A program made the position numbers and the translations under genes. This document shows positions 62,870 to 64,000 of a stretch of 64,000 nucleotides of DNA, one piece after another. Positions within the stretch are counted from its first letter, which is position 1. Each line of letters opens with the position of its first letter. The notes under the pieces are model-generated. The model saw nothing but the letters and a program-made list of their open reading frames with translations, searched no databases and had not been told where the DNA came from. The stretch is from JBCBGF01 sp039193455 (GTDB lineage: Bacteria; Pseudomonadota; Alphaproteobacteria; Rhodobacterales; Rhodobacteraceae): contig JBCCWO010000015.1 in the NCBI GenBank assembly GCA_039193455.1, positions 1 to 64,000 of the forward strand, in the 5' to 3' direction.

Positions 62870-62993
62870 CGGTAACTTTCCGAGTTATTTTGCAGGTGCA
62901 GCATTTTCGACTGCTGCTTCGATCATACTGTCGCAGGGTTCGGGGGGCAAAGCGACCAAATGAACCGGCGTGTCCTCGGTTAAGGAGTTTCCT
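62870..62993. promoter_or_regulatory. phaC/phaZ divergent control region with TGC dyad
   Basis: GCAGCA (62898-62903), eight bases, TGCTGC (62912-62917) forms an inverted repeat in TGC-rich DNA between the phaC and phaZ starts. A PhaR site here would control both the synthase and the depolymerase, but the spacing differs from CTGCN3GCAG. Confidence 0.5.
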
Positions 62994-64000
62994 GTGCGAT
63001 ATATGGTGACCTACGATCTCTACGAGACGATGCGCAACACCAACCAGTGGATGGGTGCATCGGCCCTCGCCATGGCATCATATCCCGCGACAGGACTTGT
63101 CCCGAACCCGTTCTTTCAGCTTGTGGCCGCCTGGGGCGAAGTGACCGAGCGCAGCTTTGCGCGGATGGTTGCCAAGCCGGGCTGGGGCATCTCAAGCGTC
63201 GTGGCCGAAGATGGGCGCGACCATGTGGTGAGCGTTGAAGTCGACGTCAAACGCCCGTTCGGCGATCTGGTCCGGTTCGAGGTTGCCGGCCGCCCCGACA
63301 AGCCGCGGCGCATCCTGCTGGTGGCGCCGATGTCGGGGCACTATGCGACGCTCTTGCGGTCGACCGTGATGAGCCTTTTGCCCGATGCCGATGTCTGGGT
63401 GACCGACTGGCACAACGCCCGCGACATTCCGGTGAGCGAGGGCAAGTTCGATATCGAGGATTACACGCTCTACCTGATGGATTTCATGCGGTTCCTCGGG
63501 CCCGATACCCATGTGATCGCGGTTTGCCAACCCGCACCGCTGGCATTGGCGGCGACCGCTTACCTTGCCGAGCTGGAGCCCGACGCCCAGCCCCGTACGC
63601 TGACCCTGATCGGCGGGCCGATCGACCCCGATGCGGCGCCCACGGACGTGACCGACTTTGGTCGCCGGGTGACCATGGGACAGCTTGAACACCTGGCGCT
63701 ACAGCGCGTGGGCTTCAAATATCCGGGCGTTGGAAGGATGGTCTATCCAGGTCTGGCGCAGCTGACCTCGTTCATGTCGATGAATGCCGAGCGGCACAGC
63801 AAGGCTTTCTATGAACAGATGCTGCGCGTCGCCAAGGGCGAGTCGGGCGACAACGACAAGCACAACCGCTTCTACGACGAATACCTGGCGGTGATGGACA
63901 TGACGGCCGAGTTCTATCTGTCGACCGTCGAGCGGATCTTTAAAGAGCGTGAGATTGCGCGGAATGCCTTTGTGGTCGACGGCCACACCGTGGATCTGGG
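62994..64000 (+). CDS. phaZ: Intracellular PHA depolymerase, N-terminal part (runs off right edge)
   Basis: About 335 codons of a PhaZ-type depolymerase are present, which breaks stored PHA. It starts at GTG 62994, six bases after AGGAG; an ATG nine bases on has worse spacing. The catalytic Cys lies in HVIAVCQPAPLALA, the feature of this intracellular class. The gene is divergent from phaC. The C-terminus is outside the window. Confidence 0.93.
   Translation, partial: MRYMVTYDLYETMRNTNQWMGASALAMASYPATGLVPNPFFQLVAAWGEVTERSFARMVAKPGWGISSVVAEDGRDHVVSVEVDVKRPFGDLVRFEVAGRPDKPRRILLVAPMSGHYATLLRSTVMSLLPDADVWVTDWHNARDIPVSEGKFDIEDYTLYLMDFMRFLGPDTHVIAVCQPAPLALAATAYLAELEPDAQPRTLTLIGGPIDPDAAPTDVTDFGRRVTMGQLEHLALQRVGFKYPGVGRMVYPGLAQLTSFMSMNAERHSKAFYEQMLRVAKGESGDNDKHNRFYDEYLAVMDMTAEFYLSTVERIFKEREIARNAFVVDGHTVDL

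Overview
The window is high-GC, gene-dense DNA with the character of an alphaproteobacterium of the family Rhodobacteraceae (roseobacter-type). The reasons are the aa3 oxidase subunit I, a SAM-II riboswitch in front of metZ, a PhaR/CTGCN3GCAG-controlled polyhydroxyalkanoate cluster, several Rhodobacteraceae-restricted DUF families (DUF2842, DUF6446, DUF6524) and heavy use of ATGA/GTGA/TAATG translational coupling. I see no phage, insertion sequence, CRISPR array, rRNA or tRNA gene. Most of the window is core metabolism, with one small AT-richer islet and a few local oddities.

1-16 kb: the str operon (rpsL, a DUF4189 gene, rpsG, fusA, tuf; minus strand) runs from a good sigma70-like promoter near 3.8 kb. 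It is followed by a divergent Hint-domain protein, ctaD, a TetR/VOC pair with twin palindromic operators, a DUF2244 gene, yqeY divergent from carA, a GT2 glycosyltransferase with a GspE-N-like head, a GntR regulator, a HAD nucleotidase and a UbiH-type hydroxylase. A coupled pair of Lrp regulators faces ilvC.

16-31 kb: ilvC, a hemerythrin protein, an EamA exporter and a small lipoprotein are followed by the minus-strand folate and peptidoglycan-precursor genes glmM, folP and a long folB, then a SleB-type hydrolase. Next come a PPDK homologue and a glycyl-tRNA synthetase operon in which glyQ and glyS are separated by three tightly coupled genes. glyS carries an internal stretch of foreign-looking codon use.

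31-46 kb: a peptidoglycan-binding protein with a trypsin-like domain that has lost its catalytic triad, trkH, folE2, a class I amidotransferase, LysR, a DUF1127-like gene, a DUF302 gene and a metZ-GNAT pair behind a SAM-II riboswitch. Then come a hydrolase and a GST, followed by a lower-GC islet (about 41.86-44.5 kb) with a divergent LysR/NAD-epimerase pair. DUF2842 and purA follow on the minus strand.

46-64 kb: DUF6524, secG and pyrG; a TerB/PhnD-like pair; a HisPJQM-type ABC importer next to a class I amidotransferase overlapping a glutamine-synthetase-like ligase (probably uptake and gamma-glutamyl handling of an amine or amino acid); a DegT/DnrJ aminotransferase; LysR; and the phaR-phaP-phaC cluster divergent from phaZ, which runs off the right edge. 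I found no clear new defence or mobile system. The most interesting items are regulatory architecture and unusual domain states.
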